Positions 8,582 through 18,750 of a DNA stretch of 64,000 nt are shown in pieces. A program made the position numbers and the translations under genes. Source of the DNA: Sphingomonas sp. Leaf67. Lineage in GTDB: Bacteria; Pseudomonadota; Alphaproteobacteria; Sphingomonadales; Sphingomonadaceae. The stretch spans positions 860,443 through 924,442 of the forward strand of contig NZ_LMLP01000001.1 of NCBI RefSeq assembly GCF_001421965.1, in the 5' to 3' direction. The notes beneath the pieces were generated by a model. It was not told where the DNA came from and searched no databases. It worked only from the letters and a program-made list of their open reading frames with translations. Numbering within the stretch: the first letter of the stretch is position 1; every line of letters starts with the position of its first letter.

Positions 8582-10147
8582 TCAACTTCCGCGCGCCCGC
8601 ACCATCAGCGCCCGCGTGACCCCATTGGTCCACCCGAAGCCGTCCTGCAGCGGATATTCGCCGCCCCCGCCCGGCCGGACCTCCTCGACGTCATATTTCT
8701 CGACCAGCTTGCCCGACGCCGCATATTCGCGCGCGACGCTCGCCAGAAACCGCTGCGAAATCGTGTCCGCCAATGGCTTGTGGCCGGTACGGTCCAGCCC
8801 GCTGACCGCGATCCATTGCAGCGGGGCCCAGCCATTGGGCTTGTCCCATTGCTGTCCGGTATCGACCAGCGTCGATCGCAGCCCGCCCGGTGCGAGCAAC
8901 TGTCGCTCGATGGTCGCCGCCACCCGGTCGGCGCGCGCGCCCGTCGTCAACCCGACGAACAGCGGATAGGCGGTTGCCGCCGTCACCCCGCCGCGAAGCT
9001 GCCGGCGCTTGACGTCGTAATCGCCATAGCGCCCGCCGGCCTCGCTCCACAGCCAGCGCTCGATCGCCGCCCCGCGCTTCGCCGCCCGGTCGGCAAAGTC
9101 CCGCGCCGTCGCCGCGTCGCCGGTCTTGGCCGCACCATCGGCGATCGCCCGCTCCATGCCCCACAGCAAGCTGTTGAGATCGGCCGGCAGGATGTTGGTC
9201 GTGTCGATCGTCGTCAGCGTGGTGCCATCGGCCAGCCAGCGTGACGAAAAATCCCAACCGCTCTCCGCCCCGGCCCGCAGCTCACGATACACTTCCGCCA
9301 CCGGTCGGCCGCTGGCCTTTGCGGTTTCGACATCCTCGCGCCACGATTCGTCCCGTGGCGTGGTCCGCGCATCCCAATAATGTTGCAGCACCGCGCCGTC
9401 GGGCAGCGTCACCGACCGCTCGGTTGCGGTGAAGAACGCATGTTCGCGCTTCAGCGCCGCCACCCGCCGCGCCAGCACCGCCGGGTCGGTTTCCTTCGAC
9501 AGCCCCATCATCAGGTACAGGAACGGCGGCTGCGACCGGCTGAGATAATAGCTGCGCGTGCCGTTGGGCACATGGCCGTACCGCTCGACCAGATCGGTGA
9601 ACGCCGCGACCATCGATTCGATCAGGTCCTGCCGGTTGTCGGCGGCAAGGCTCAGCATCGTGAAATAGCTGTCCCAGTAATACATTTCCCGGAACCGCCC
9701 GCCGGGCACGACGAACCGGTCGGCCACTGCCAGCGCACTCGATCCCGGCGGCGGTGCCACCGGATCGCGAGTCAGATGCGGCCACAGACCGGCGATATGC
9801 CGCTCGATCGGCAGGCGCGGGCCGTGATCGGACTCGGGAACCGGCAGCAGCCCGGGCACGTCGAAATTGGCCAGGACGAACGCCTTGAGCGCCGCATCGT
9901 CCCGGAAGTCGCCGCGCCGGAAATCGGCAAGGATCGCGGCATCGGCGCGCTTGGGCACCGCATCGACGAAGGTCTTGCCGTCGGGAAAGATGCGCCGCAT
10001 CTGCACCGCCTCGAACAACGGCCCGAACCGGTCGGCCGGGGTCGCCAGCCCCGCCGCCGGGGCCGTGACGGCGACCGGCGGCGCCGGACCGGACGCAGCG
10101 CATCCGGCCAGCAGGAACGGCGTCAACAGACGATACCGGCGCAGCAT
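8582..10147 (-). CDS. treA: Trehalase (glycoside hydrolase family 37), lipoprotein
   Basis: This 521-residue enzyme would hydrolyse alpha,alpha-trehalose to two glucoses. Both GH37 signatures are present: PGGRFREMYYWDSYF at 148-162 and QWDKPNGWAP in the C-terminal third. The N-terminal LLAGC (12-16) is a lipobox, so the mature enzyme is probably anchored in the envelope with Cys16 lipidated, consistent with a periplasmic trehalase. Length fits the family. It is encoded one base downstream of the fumarylacetoacetate-hydrolase-like gene, so the two probably share a transcript although no pathway link is obvious. Confidence 0.92.
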   Translation of the reverse strand: MLRRYRLLTPFLLAGCAASGPAPPVAVTAPAAGLATPADRFGPLFEAVQMRRIFPDGKTFVDAVPKRADAAILADFRRGDFRDDAALKAFVLANFDVPGLLPVPESDHGPRLPIERHIAGLWPHLTRDPVAPPPGSSALAVADRFVVPGGRFREMYYWDSYFTMLSLAADNRQDLIESMVAAFTDLVERYGHVPNGTRSYYLSRSQPPFLYLMMGLSKETDPAVLARRVAALKREHAFFTATERSVTLPDGAVLQHYWDARTTPRDESWREDVETAKASGRPVAEVYRELRAGAESGWDFSSRWLADGTTLTTIDTTNILPADLNSLLWGMERAIADGAAKTGDAATARDFADRAAKRGAAIERWLWSEAGGRYGDYDVKRRQLRGGVTAATAYPLFVGLTTGARADRVAATIERQLLAPGGLRSTLVDTGQQWDKPNGWAPLQWIAVSGLDRTGHKPLADTISQRFLASVAREYAASGKLVEKYDVEEVRPGGGGEYPLQDGFGWTNGVTRALMVRARGS

Positions 10148-10148
10148 C

Positions 10149-11150
10149 TCACGCCACCGTCTGCTCGATCACGCCGAAGATCGGGTGATGCCGATCGTCC
10201 TCGGCCCAGATGCGGACGGTGTCGCCGGCCTTCAGGAACGGCGTCTCCGCCTTGCCGCCGTGGATCGTTTCGACCGTGCGGATCTCTGCCAGACACGAAT
10301 ATCCGACCCCGCCACCGGCTACCGGCTTGCCCGGTCCGCCATCCGCATCGCGGTTCGACACCGTGCCCGACCCGATGATGGTGCCGGCACCCAGCACCCG
10401 TGTCTTCGCGGCATGGGCGATCAGCGTGCCGAAATCGAACGTCATGTCCTCACCCGCGTCCGCCCGGCCGAACGGCTGCCCGTTCAGATCGACGTTCAGC
10501 TTGCGGTGCAGCTTTCCCTCGTTCCACCATTCGCCCAGCGCATCGGGGGTGACGAACACCGGCGAAAAGGCGGAAGCCGGCTTCGACTGGAAAAATCCGA
10601 ACCCCTTGGCCAGTTCTTGCGGGATCAGCCCGCGCAACGACACATCGTTGGTCAGCCCGACCAGCCGCACCGCCGCCAGTGCCTCGTCGCGCGACGCGCC
10701 CATGGCGACGTCGCCGGTGACCACCACCACCTCGCCCTCGAAATCCAGACCCCAGCCATCGTCGCCCGCCGGGATCGGGTCGCGGGGGCCGAGGAAGCCG
10801 TCCGACCCGCCCTGATACATCAGCGGGTCGCGCCAGAAGCTGTCGGGCATCTCCGCCCCGCGCGCCTGCCGCACCAGCGCGACATGGTTCACATAGGCCG
10901 ATCCGTCCGCCCACTGATACGCCCGCGGCAGCGGCGATGCGGCCTCGCGCTCGTGGAACCGGTCCTTGGGGATCACGTCATGGTCGAGATCGGTGGCAAG
11001 GTTGCGCAGATCGCCCTCGACCCGGTCCCAATCGTCCAGCGCCGCCTGCAACGTCGGCACGATCGCGCTCGCATCGGCATACCAGGCAAGGTCGCTCGAC
11101 ACGACGACCAGCCGACCGTCCCGGCCGTGCTTGAGGCTGGCGAGTTTCAT
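10149..11150 (-). CDS. Fumarylacetoacetate hydrolase family protein
   Basis: This 333-residue cytosolic enzyme has the FAH-type C-terminal fold: GSGTVSNRDADGG, RVWAEDD-like text near the end (TVRIWAEDD) and a metal-binding acidic cluster (DFEGEVVVVTGDVA). The family cleaves C-C bonds of acylpyruvates or fumarylacetoacetate using a divalent metal. The start at 11150 gives the typical MKLASLKHGRDGRL N-terminus; the longer frame upstream is not credible. The trehalase gene follows after one base. Whether it works in tyrosine breakdown is unknown, since no other gene of that pathway is nearby. Confidence 0.82.
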   Translation of the reverse strand: MKLASLKHGRDGRLVVVSSDLAWYADASAIVPTLQAALDDWDRVEGDLRNLATDLDHDVIPKDRFHEREAASPLPRAYQWADGSAYVNHVALVRQARGAEMPDSFWRDPLMYQGGSDGFLGPRDPIPAGDDGWGLDFEGEVVVVTGDVAMGASRDEALAAVRLVGLTNDVSLRGLIPQELAKGFGFFQSKPASAFSPVFVTPDALGEWWNEGKLHRKLNVDLNGQPFGRADAGEDMTFDFGTLIAHAAKTRVLGAGTIIGSGTVSNRDADGGPGKPVAGGGVGYSCLAEIRTVETIHGGKAETPFLKAGDTVRIWAEDDRHHPIFGVIEQTVA

Positions 11151-11286
11151 GGATGCGCTCTCCTGATCGTTGTTTTTGTGTCCCGGTTCTGCGCGCCCGC
11201 ACCAGCGATGTCGAGGGCCGGGCCGCACCGATTCTTAACCAGTTGGGCATATCGAAAACCGATCGCCCATTCGCAGGACCGCCGCC

Positions 11287-11733
11287 ATGCTCCGTGCCGA
11301 AGATTTGATCCTCGAACATCTGCAACTGGCGTCGGTGGCGACCGATCTTCTGCGCCATGCCGAGGCGCGACCGATCGATCCGGCACCGATCGCGACGACG
11401 CGCTGGTCGCTCAGCCGGCAGCTGTTCGCCCATCTCGCGACCGAGGACCGCGTACTCTACCCCATGCTCCGTCGCAGCGCCGACCGAAAAACGGCGGAAC
11501 TGGCCGACCGGTTCGCCACCGAACTCGGTGGCCTCGCCGACACGTTCAGGGGCTATATGCTCGACTGGACCGCCGAACGCATTCAGCGCGATCCCGACGG
11601 CTTCGAACGCGACACCCGCACGCTGTATGCCCGGCTCGGCGAACGCATCCGGCGCGAGGAAGCCGAACTCTATCGTCACATTCCTGACACGCGATCCGTC
11701 GCCAAGGTGGACGTAGCCGCGCGAGGGGCCTAG
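11287..11733 (+). CDS. Hemerythrin-domain (HHE) protein
   Basis: This 148-residue all-helical protein carries a hemerythrin-like set of residues: ILEHLQLA near the start, LFAHLATEDRVLYPML around residues 45-60 (H...E/D spacing), and EEAELYRHI near the C-terminus. These could hold a di-iron centre. Such stand-alone HHE proteins are linked to oxygen, NO or redox sensing and iron handling. It precedes purA by only 38 bp on the same strand, though a functional link is not evident. Confidence 0.65.
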   Translation: MLRAEDLILEHLQLASVATDLLRHAEARPIDPAPIATTRWSLSRQLFAHLATEDRVLYPMLRRSADRKTAELADRFATELGGLADTFRGYMLDWTAERIQRDPDGFERDTRTLYARLGERIRREEAELYRHIPDTRSVAKVDVAARGA

Positions 11734-11771
11734 TGCAGCGCCGATACCGACAGGCATGAGGGTTTCAGGAC

Positions 11772-13061
11772 GTGGCGAACGTAGCGGTGATCGGCGCCCA
11801 ATGGGGTGACGAGGGCAAGGGAAAGATCGTCGACTGGCTGGCGGAGCGCGCCGACATGGTCGTGCGGTTTCAGGGCGGCCATAACGCCGGCCACACGCTG
11901 GTCGTCGGCGGCACCGTCTATAAATTGTCGCTGCTCCCCTCTGGCATCGTCCGCGGCACCCCGTCGATCGTCGGCAACGGCGTCGTCCTCGATCCGTGGG
12001 CGCTGAAGGCCGAAATCGAACGCCTGCGCGAACAGGGCGTCTCGGTCACGCCCGACACGCTGATGATCGCCGAGACGTGCACGCTGATCCTGCCCTTCCA
12101 CCGCGACCTCGACGGCCTGCGCGAGGATGCGAGCGGGGCCGGCAAGATCGGCACCACCCGTCGCGGTATCGGCCCCGCCTATGAGGACAAGGTCGGCCGC
12201 CGCGCGATCCGCGTCTGCGATCTCGCCCATCTCGACGATCTCGAAGCGCAGCTCGACCGCCTGACCGCGCATCACGACGCGCTGCGCGCCGGCTTCGGCG
12301 AGCCTCCGGTCGACCGGGCACGGCTGATCGCCGAACTGCGCGAGATCGCCGATTTCGTCCTGCCCTATGCCGAGCCGGTCTGGCGGATGCTGGCGCAGGC
12401 CAAGGCGACCGGCAAGCGCATCCTGTTCGAAGGGGCGCAGGGCGTGCTGCTCGATATCGACCACGGCACCTATCCGTTCGTCACCTCGTCCAACACCATC
12501 GCCGGCACCGCCGCCGGCGGTTCGGGCATGGGGCCGGGCGCGGTCGGCTTCGTGCTGGGCATCGCCAAAGCCTATACCACCCGGGTCGGCTCCGGGCCGT
12601 TCCCGACCGAACTCGAGAACGAAACCGGCGAGCGCCTCGGCGTGCGCGGGCATGAATTCGGCACCGTGACCGGCCGCAAGCGTCGTTGCGGCTGGTTCGA
12701 CAGCGTGCTGGTGCGACAGGCGGCGGCGGTCGGCGGCATCACCGGCATCGCGCTGACCAAGATCGACGTCCTCGACGGGTTCGAGGAAGTGGCGATCTGC
12801 ACCGGCTATCGGCTGGGCGATCAGGTGCTCGACTATTTCCCGCCGCACGCCGCCGATCAGGCGAAGGTGGAGCCGGTCTACGAAACCATGCCCGGCTGGT
12901 CGGAATCGACCGCCGGCGCTCGCAGTTGGGCCGAACTGCCGGCACAGGCGATCAAATATATCCGCCGCATCGAAGAGTTGATCCAGTGCCCGGTGACGCT
13001 GGTATCGACCAGCCCGGAACGCGACGACACGATACTCGTGCGCGATCCTTTCGCCGACTGA
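11772..13061 (+). CDS. purA: Adenylosuccinate synthetase
   Basis: This 429-residue enzyme makes adenylosuccinate from IMP, aspartate and GTP in AMP synthesis. The GTP loop GDEGKGK is at residues 12-18, GGHNAGHT is around 35-42, and the C-terminal GTP-specific region with CTGYRLGD is around 340. Length is exactly that of the family. The start is GTG; it gives the canonical [17 protein letters not shown]-terminus. A clear rho-independent terminator lies 23-60 bp after the stop. Confidence 0.97.
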   Translation: MANVAVIGAQWGDEGKGKIVDWLAERADMVVRFQGGHNAGHTLVVGGTVYKLSLLPSGIVRGTPSIVGNGVVLDPWALKAEIERLREQGVSVTPDTLMIAETCTLILPFHRDLDGLREDASGAGKIGTTRRGIGPAYEDKVGRRAIRVCDLAHLDDLEAQLDRLTAHHDALRAGFGEPPVDRARLIAELREIADFVLPYAEPVWRMLAQAKATGKRILFEGAQGVLLDIDHGTYPFVTSSNTIAGTAAGGSGMGPGAVGFVLGIAKAYTTRVGSGPFPTELENETGERLGVRGHEFGTVTGRKRRCGWFDSVLVRQAAAVGGITGIALTKIDVLDGFEEVAICTGYRLGDQVLDYFPPHAADQAKVEPVYETMPGWSESTAGARSWAELPAQAIKYIRRIEELIQCPVTLVSTSPERDDTILVRDPFAD

Positions 13062-13083
13062 TCGCCCCTCGACGGCACACGGC

Positions 13084-13121
13084 AAAAGGCCCGCCCGGAT
13101 CGCTCCGGACGGGCTTTTTTT
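13084..13121. terminator. Rho-independent terminator after purA (possibly bidirectional)
   Basis: An 11-bp stem with one mismatch (GCCCGCCCGGA, loop TCGC, TCCGGACGGGC) is followed by seven T residues at 13115-13121 and preceded by AAAA at 13084-13087. It can stop purA transcripts. Because of the A-run it may also stop the convergent small gene ending at 13133. Confidence 0.85.
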
Positions 13122-13132
13122 GCGGCTGGCTG

Positions 13133-13441
13133 TTACCGCGGCGTGCCGGTCGTTCCGGCGGGCGGCGTCGTGGTCGGCGCATCGCCCGTCGTGGTCGGCG
13201 GGGTCGTGTCGTCGGTCGTCGTCGTGTCGCCCGTCGTCGATTCGCCGGGTCGGGCCGGACTTTCGGGGACCGGGTTGGTCGGGCCGGTCGTCTGCGGCAA
13301 CGGCTGGGTCGGACGGGCCGGATCGACCGGACCGGGGGTACTGTTCGGTGAAGTCGGCTGGTTCCGGGTGGTCGGTACCTGCGCGATTGCGGTGGTCGCG
13401 CCGCTGAGGATCAGCAGGCTCGCGAAAATGGTCTTGCGCAT
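13133..13441 (-). CDS. Small exported Thr/Pro-rich protein
   Basis: This 102-residue protein has a clear signal peptide (MRKTIFASLLILSGATTAIA, residues 1-20). The remainder is of low complexity, rich in Thr, Pro and Gly (TTTTDDTTPPTTT and similar). The start is at 13441, because the 11 upstream in-frame residues are not signal-like. No family is recognised. It is probably a disordered surface or periplasmic protein. It is convergent with purA and shares its terminator region. Confidence 0.55.
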   Translation of the reverse strand: MRKTIFASLLILSGATTAIAQVPTTRNQPTSPNSTPGPVDPARPTQPLPQTTGPTNPVPESPARPGESTTGDTTTTDDTTPPTTTGDAPTTTPPAGTTGTPR

Positions 13442-13569
13442 CGAGTGTCTCCTTGCATCAAGCAGGGGACTCAAGTCGCGAACGGCCCGAAGGGTCCGTC
13501 CGCTTCACTCAACCCATCGTAAAATATGGTCATTCCTGCGCCGGACCGTGGCTCACCGGCGGCCGGCCA

Positions 13570-14637
13570 TCACCCGATCTGCCCGCGGTGCCGTAGTTTC
13601 TGATCGGCCAGCACCAGTGCGACCATCGCCTCGACCACCGGTACGCCGCGAATGCCGACGCAGGGATCATGCCGCCCCTTGGTCGCGATCGTCGTCGCCT
13701 GCCCATCGGGCCCGATCGTCTCGACAGGCGTCAGGATCGAACTGGTCGGCTTGAACGCGACCCGCAACGTCACCGGCTGGCCAGTCGAGATGCCGCCAGC
13801 GATGCCACCGGCATGGTTGGCAAGGAACGACGGCCCACCTTCACCCGGCCGCATCGGATCGGCATTGGCCTCGCCCGACAGCGCCGCCGCCGCGAAGCCG
13901 TCGCCGATCTCCACGCCCTTGACCGCATTGATCGACATGGCCGCGCTCGCCAGTTCGGCATCCAGCTTGGCGTAGAGCGGCGCGCCCCAGCCCGCCGGCA
14001 CGCCCTCGGCACGACAGGCGACGACCGCGCCCAGCGACGATCCGGCCTTGCGCGCACCGTCGACCAGCGCCTCCCAGCGCAACGCCGCCGCCGCATCGGG
14101 GCAGAAGAACGGGTTGCGACCGATTTCTGACACATCGAAGTTCGCCGGGTCGATCGCATCGCCGCCGATCGATTCGACCCATGCGGTGATGGTCACGTCG
14201 GGGATGACCAACCGCGCCACCGCGCCCGCCGCGACCCGCGCCGCCGTCTCGCGCGCCGACGACCGCCCGCCGCCGCGATAGTCGCGAAAGCCGTATTTGG
14301 AGTCATAGGCATAATCGGCATGGCCGGGGCGATACGCCTTGGCGACGTCCGAATAATCCTTCGACCGCTGGTCGACATTCTCGATCATCAGGCTGATCGG
14401 CGTCCCCGTCGTCCGGCCCTCGAACACGCCCGACAGGATCCGCACCGCATCCGGCTCGCGCCGCTGGGTGGTGAACCGGCTGGTCCCGGGCCGCCGTGCG
14501 TCGAGGAACGGCTGGATATCGGCTTCGCTCAGCGACAATCCCGGCGGGCAGCCGTCGACGACCGCTCCCAGCGCCGGACCATGACTCTCGCCCCACGTCG
14601 TGAAGCGGAACAGGTGGCCGAAACTATTGTGGCTCAT
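13570..14637 (-). CDS. aroC: Chorismate synthase
   Basis: This 355-residue enzyme forms chorismate from 5-enolpyruvylshikimate-3-phosphate with reduced FMN, the last step of the shikimate pathway. Diagnostic segments are [15 protein letters not shown] (residues 10-24), the GYRPGHAD-type motif ([16 protein letters not shown]) and [20 protein letters not shown]. Length fits the family. The start is at 14637, overlapping the stop of the upstream acetyltransferase gene by 4 bp (ATGA). It is the last gene of the yihY-fabI-GNAT-aroC run. Confidence 0.97.
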   Translation of the reverse strand: MSHNSFGHLFRFTTWGESHGPALGAVVDGCPPGLSLSEADIQPFLDARRPGTSRFTTQRREPDAVRILSGVFEGRTTGTPISLMIENVDQRSKDYSDVAKAYRPGHADYAYDSKYGFRDYRGGGRSSARETAARVAAGAVARLVIPDVTITAWVESIGGDAIDPANFDVSEIGRNPFFCPDAAAALRWEALVDGARKAGSSLGAVVACRAEGVPAGWGAPLYAKLDAELASAAMSINAVKGVEIGDGFAAAALSGEANADPMRPGEGGPSFLANHAGGIAGGISTGQPVTLRVAFKPTSSILTPVETIGPDGQATTIATKGRHDPCVGIRGVPVVEAMVALVLADQKLRHRGQIG

Positions 14638-15149
14638 GCGTCCTCCCCCAGCGCCGCAAAGGCGCGTGCATGGGCAGCCGTACCGGGCGTGTGGATGCAC
14701 GGCCCGTCGTTCAGCCGGATGCCCATGAAATATTCCCCGGCATAGGGGCTGTCGAAGCCCGATGCCGTTATCGCCTCGAACCCGAACCGGCCATAATAGG
14801 CCGGATCGCCGAGCACGAACGCCAGTTCGACCCCGGCGCTGCGCAGATGGGCGATGGCGGCGACGACCAGCGCCTCGCCCACGCCCTGCCCCCGCGCGGT
14901 CTTCGCCACTGCCAGCGGCGCGATGGCGACGGCCGCAACTTCGCGCGTGTCGGCGGTCACCTGCATCCGGCTGGCGGCGATCATGCCGACCACCGCGTCG
15001 TCATCCTCGGCGACCAGCACCAGCACCAGATCACCTTCGATCGCCAGTTGCTGGACCAACCGCGCCTCCTGATCGCGCGGGAAACAGGTGCGCAGCAGCG
15101 CATCGACCACCGGTGCGTCGGCGCCGCTCGCCGCGCGGATGACGCTCAT
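14634..15149 (-). CDS. GNAT-family N-acetyltransferase
   Basis: This 171-residue protein has the acetyl-CoA loop in [13 protein letters not shown] (around residues 83-95) and the downstream [18 protein letters not shown] strand seen in YhbS-like GNATs. The substrate is unknown. It sits between fabI (5 bp downstream of its stop) and aroC (4-bp overlap), so it is part of the same operon. The start at 15149 is the first ATG after fabI that gives a complete fold. Confidence 0.85.
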   Translation of the reverse strand: MSVIRAASGADAPVVDALLRTCFPRDQEARLVQQLAIEGDLVLVLVAEDDDAVVGMIAASRMQVTADTREVAAVAIAPLAVAKTARGQGVGEALVVAAIAHLRSAGVELAFVLGDPAYYGRFGFEAITASGFDSPYAGEYFMGIRLNDGPCIHTPGTAAHARAFAALGEDA

Positions 15150-15154
15150 GACCG

Positions 15155-15958
15155 TCAGGCCAGCGCGATGTCGGGGGCGTCCTCGGCCTTCATGCCGATG
15201 ACGTTGTAGCCGGCGTCGACATGATGAATTTCGCCGGTGACGCCGCTCGCCAGATCGCTCAACAGATACAGCCCCGCCCCGCCGACATCGTCGATCGTGA
15301 CGTTGCGGCGCAGCGGCGAATTCAGCTCGTTCCACTTCAGGATATAGCGGAAATCGCCGATGCCGCTGGCGGCCAGCGTCTTGATCGGACCGGCCGAAAT
15401 GGCGTTCACCCGGATATTCTCCGGGCCCATGTCCATCGCCAGATATTTGACCGACATGTCGAGCGCCGCCTTGGCCACGCCCATGACGTTGTAATGCGGC
15501 ACGACCTTTTCCGACCCGTAATAGGTCAGCGTCAGCAGCGATCCGCCGTTCGGCATCAACGCCCGCGCACGCTTCGCGACGGCGGTGAACGAATAGACGC
15601 TGATGTTCATCGTCATCAGGAAATTGTCGAGGCTGGTGTCGTAATAATGCCCGCGCAGTTCGTTCTTGTCCGAAAAGCCGATAGCGTGGACGACGAAATC
15701 GATCGTCGGCCAGCGCGCGGCGATGGTGTCGAACGCCGTGTCGAGCGCGCCCATATCGGCCACGTCGCATTCGATCAGGAAGTCGGAACCCAGTTCGCCC
15801 GCCAGCGGACGGACGCGCCGCTCCAGCGCCTCGCCCTGATAGGTGAAGGCCAGTTCGGCTCCTTGCGCGGCCAGCTGCTTGGCGATGCCCCAGGCCAGCG
15901 ACCGATCATTGGCGAGTCCCATGATGACCCCGCGCTTGCCCTGCATCAAACCGTTCAC
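15155..15958 (-). CDS. fabI: Enoyl-ACP reductase (NADH)
   Basis: This 267-residue short-chain dehydrogenase performs the last reduction of each fatty-acid elongation cycle. The FabI-type cofactor segment GLANDRSLAWGIA lies at about 14-26, and the catalytic pair is Tyr156 (HYNVMGVAK) with Lys163. The divergent nucleotide-binding loop separates FabI from FabG. The GTG start overlaps the stop of the upstream yihY gene (GTGA); an ATG four codons later is an alternative. The enzyme class is the target of triclosan and isoniazid-type inhibitors. Confidence 0.95.
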   Translation of the reverse strand: MNGLMQGKRGVIMGLANDRSLAWGIAKQLAAQGAELAFTYQGEALERRVRPLAGELGSDFLIECDVADMGALDTAFDTIAARWPTIDFVVHAIGFSDKNELRGHYYDTSLDNFLMTMNISVYSFTAVAKRARALMPNGGSLLTLTYYGSEKVVPHYNVMGVAKAALDMSVKYLAMDMGPENIRVNAISAGPIKTLAASGIGDFRYILKWNELNSPLRRNVTIDDVGGAGLYLLSDLASGVTGEIHHVDAGYNVIGMKAEDAPDIALA

Positions 15959-16896
15959 GCGACTTTCCCTTTTTCGTCTGTAGCCGCACCCTCTAGCGCA
16001 GGGTCGGGCGTTTCCGCCAGCGCCGCGTTCAATTCGCCGCCGATCACCACGCCAAGTCCCACGATGTAGAAGAAGAACAGCGCGATCATGACGCCGGCAA
16101 GGCTGCCATAGGTGCGGTCATATCCGCCCAGTGCGTCGATCGCCAGCGGCAGCAGCTGCGTGGTGCCGATCCATACGGTCGCCGTCGCCACCGCCCCCGG
16201 CCATTTCGGACAATTCGACGTCCGGTATTTCTTGGGGCTAAGCGAATAGAACAGCGTGTAGAGTGCCACGAACAGCGCCAGTGCCGGAAACAGCTTCGCG
16301 ATCGACAGATAGGCCGCGTAGGGCTGCAGGAACGGCAGCACGCGGTAGATCAGCTGCTCGACGCCGACCAGCACGACTTGGAGGCTGAACGCGATCATCA
16401 GCATCAGCACCGATCCGACGATCAGTCCGATCGATCCCAGCCGATATTCCCAGAAGGGCCGCGAAAACGGGATGCCATAGGCCTGCCGCAGGATCGATCG
16501 CACCGTTTCGATGAAGCCGGTCGTCGTCCACAGACCGACCAGCGCGCCGAGCCACAGCAGCGATCCCGATCGTGCCTGCAACACGTCAAGGATCGGCTGT
16601 TCCAGCACCACCGCCACGTCGCGCGGCACGGTTTCGAGGAAGGCGGTGACCGCATGGATGCTGTCGCCGCTGCGCCCGACCGCGCGCGCGATCGCCGCGG
16701 CGACGATGAAGAACGGGAACAGCGTCAGCAGCGAAAGATAGGCGAGATTGCCGGCATGGGTGAAGCCGTCGTTGAACGTCCCGATCGCGACACGCTTCAC
16801 CACCTCGATCGCCCGTGCCGAGGGGCGCAGGCGCGACAGGGCGGGTCGGCCCCGATGACGGCGGACCTCGGGACTTTCCGGGGACGGCTGATTCAT
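15955..16896 (-). CDS. YihY/BrkB family inner-membrane protein
   Basis: This 313-residue protein has about six predicted membrane spans, including LAYLSLLTLFPFFIVAAAIA (around 48-67) and several more up to IALFFFYIVGLGVVIGGELN near residue 285. It has the family hallmarks THAGNLAYLSLL and GAVATATVWI. The YihY/BrkB family (once misnamed RNase BN) has no firmly established function. It is the first gene of the run leading to fabI and aroC. Confidence 0.88.
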   Translation of the reverse strand: MNQPSPESPEVRRHRGRPALSRLRPSARAIEVVKRVAIGTFNDGFTHAGNLAYLSLLTLFPFFIVAAAIARAVGRSGDSIHAVTAFLETVPRDVAVVLEQPILDVLQARSGSLLWLGALVGLWTTTGFIETVRSILRQAYGIPFSRPFWEYRLGSIGLIVGSVLMLMIAFSLQVVLVGVEQLIYRVLPFLQPYAAYLSIAKLFPALALFVALYTLFYSLSPKKYRTSNCPKWPGAVATATVWIGTTQLLPLAIDALGGYDRTYGSLAGVMIALFFFYIVGLGVVIGGELNAALAETPDPALEGAATDEKGKVA

Positions 16897-16926
16897 GCAA
16901 TGCGCTCCGGCCGGGTCAGGACCGCA

Positions 16927-17874
16927 TCAAACGCCGAAGCGTGCGCGCGGGTCCGTCGTCCGCCCGTCCCAATCCTCGACGAACGCCGTCAGCGCGGCGT
17001 CGTCGGCGGGCAGATCGACCATCAGCGTCACCAACTGATCGCCCCGCGTCCCGTCCTTGCGGTGGAAACCGCGCCCTTTCAGCCGCAGCGTCTTGCCCGA
17101 GGTCGCGCCCTTGGGCACGCTCAGCATCACCGCGCCCTCGACGGTCGGCACGCGCACCTTCGCCCCCAGCACCGCCTCGGCCAGATTGATCGGCAGGTCG
17201 ATGCGGATATCGTCGCCGTCGCGGGTATAGAAACGATGCGGCTCGACCTCGATGGTGACGATCGCGTCGCCCGGCCCGCCCGGCCCCGGATCGCCCTTGC
17301 CGCTCAGTCGCATCTGCGTGCCGCCATCGACCCCGGCGGGAAGTTTCAGGTCGATCGTCTTGCCATCGGCCAGCGTAATACGCTGCGGACTGAGCGTCGC
17401 CGCATCCTCGAACGGCACTTTCAGCTTGTAGGCGACGTTGCCGCCCTTGGGCTGCGGCCGCCTGCCGAACCCGCTGGCAAAGCCGCCACCGCCGGAGGCA
17501 CCCGTCCGTCCGCCGAACAGCCCTTCGAAAATATCCGAAAAGTCGCCACCCTGCGCATCGCTGCCCATGTCGAAACCGCCGCGCCCGCCCGGCCCGGCGC
17601 GAAATCCGCCGGCCCCGCCGCCGCCCGCACCATAGCCGAACGGCGACGCCGGATTGCCGTCGCCATCGATCTCCCCCCGGTCGAAGCGCGCGCGCTTGTC
17701 CTTGTCGGTCAGCAGGTCATAGGCCTGCGTGACCTTCGAAAACCGGTCGGACGCGGCTTTATTGTCCTTGTTCCGGTCGGGGTGCAGCTCCTTGGCGAGC
17801 TTGCGATACGCTTTCTTGATATCCGTCTCGGTCGCGTCGCGCGCTACACCGAGCGTTGCATAGGGATCAGCCAT
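16927..17874 (-). CDS. DnaJ-class co-chaperone without zinc finger (CbpA-like)
   Basis: The protein has 315 residues. A J domain (about 4-70) carries the HPD motif at 31-33, a Gly-rich linker (about 82-120) follows, and then come two C-terminal substrate-binding beta domains (KVPFEDAATLSPQRI, then VEPHRFYTRDGDDIRIDLPI). The CxxCxGxG zinc domain of canonical DnaJ is missing, as in CbpA. It would stimulate a DnaK-type ATPase. It lies 30 bp upstream of the yihY gene on the same strand. Confidence 0.88.
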   Translation of the reverse strand: MADPYATLGVARDATETDIKKAYRKLAKELHPDRNKDNKAASDRFSKVTQAYDLLTDKDKRARFDRGEIDGDGNPASPFGYGAGGGGAGGFRAGPGGRGGFDMGSDAQGGDFSDIFEGLFGGRTGASGGGGFASGFGRRPQPKGGNVAYKLKVPFEDAATLSPQRITLADGKTIDLKLPAGVDGGTQMRLSGKGDPGPGGPGDAIVTIEVEPHRFYTRDGDDIRIDLPINLAEAVLGAKVRVPTVEGAVMLSVPKGATSGKTLRLKGRGFHRKDGTRGDQLVTLMVDLPADDAALTAFVEDWDGRTTDPRARFGV

Positions 17875-18031
17875 GGTCCGGTAGCTAGGGCGCTACGCGG
17901 CGCTCGGCAATGGTCCAAACCCGCGAAACGGAAGCAAAACGACCCCCGGTTCAACGTCGGTTCACGCCGGTGGCGGCACCGGGAGCACCTGGCTGCGTTG
18001 GCAGCGCGATCTACCCCTGGAGAACCGGCCC

Positions 18032-18712
18032 ATGATCCATGCCCCGATGTCCCGTCGCCGCATCCTCGGCGCGACCGCGCTGATGCTGCCGGTCGCCATC
18101 CTCGGCGGCTGCGCCACCCCGCTCGGCAGCTATGGCGTCGAGGCGGGCGTGCGGCGGCTGCTGACCCTGTCGAGCCAGCGCGCATTCGAACGGCTGATCC
18201 GCCCCGGCGGCTTTTACGACGATCAGCTGACGCGGCTGACGCTGCCGGAAACCGCCGGGCAGAACAACGTGCTGGCGGCGATGCTGCGGACCAATGCGGT
18301 GCGCTCGCGGGTCGCGCTGGCGCTGAACGATATCGCGGTCGACGCGGCCGATCGTGCGACGCCGGTGGTACTCGATTCGATCCGCGGCCTGACGCTGGCC
18401 GATGCGGTGGCGGTGCTGCGCGGCGGGCCGACCGCCGCCACCGACCTGCTCGCGCGATCGGCGCGGGGCGCGGTGATCGACGCGATGTTCCCCGAATTTT
18501 CGCGCGGCCTTCGCTCCGATACCGCCGAAATCCTGTCGGCGATCGTCGCGGCGCAGACCGGCATCGATTACGGCGCGCTGGCGCACAGCGCCGCCGATCA
18601 GGCCGGCAACGCAATCTTCCGCGCGATCGGCCGTGAGGAAGCGGCGATCCGGGCCGATCCGCGCCGGACCGGCGATCCGGTGCTGACCGCGCTGCTGCTC
18701 GGCACGCGCTGA
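18032..18712 (+). CDS. DUF4197 family lipoprotein
   Basis: This 226-residue protein has an N-terminal export signal with twin Arg (SRRRIL) and a lipobox-like ending LGGC (Cys near residue 27). The following helical domain includes GLTLADAVAVLRGGPTAAT and FPEFSRGL-type text, characteristic of DUF4197. The function of the family is unknown. It is divergent from the DnaJ-like gene and 38 bp upstream of the flavin monooxygenase gene. Confidence 0.7.
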   Translation: MIHAPMSRRRILGATALMLPVAILGGCATPLGSYGVEAGVRRLLTLSSQRAFERLIRPGGFYDDQLTRLTLPETAGQNNVLAAMLRTNAVRSRVALALNDIAVDAADRATPVVLDSIRGLTLADAVAVLRGGPTAATDLLARSARGAVIDAMFPEFSRGLRSDTAEILSAIVAAQTGIDYGALAHSAADQAGNAIFRAIGREEAAIRADPRRTGDPVLTALLLGTR

Positions 18713-18750
18713 CGCTTGGCAAGGGCCGCGGGCGGGCGGATAAGCGCGCG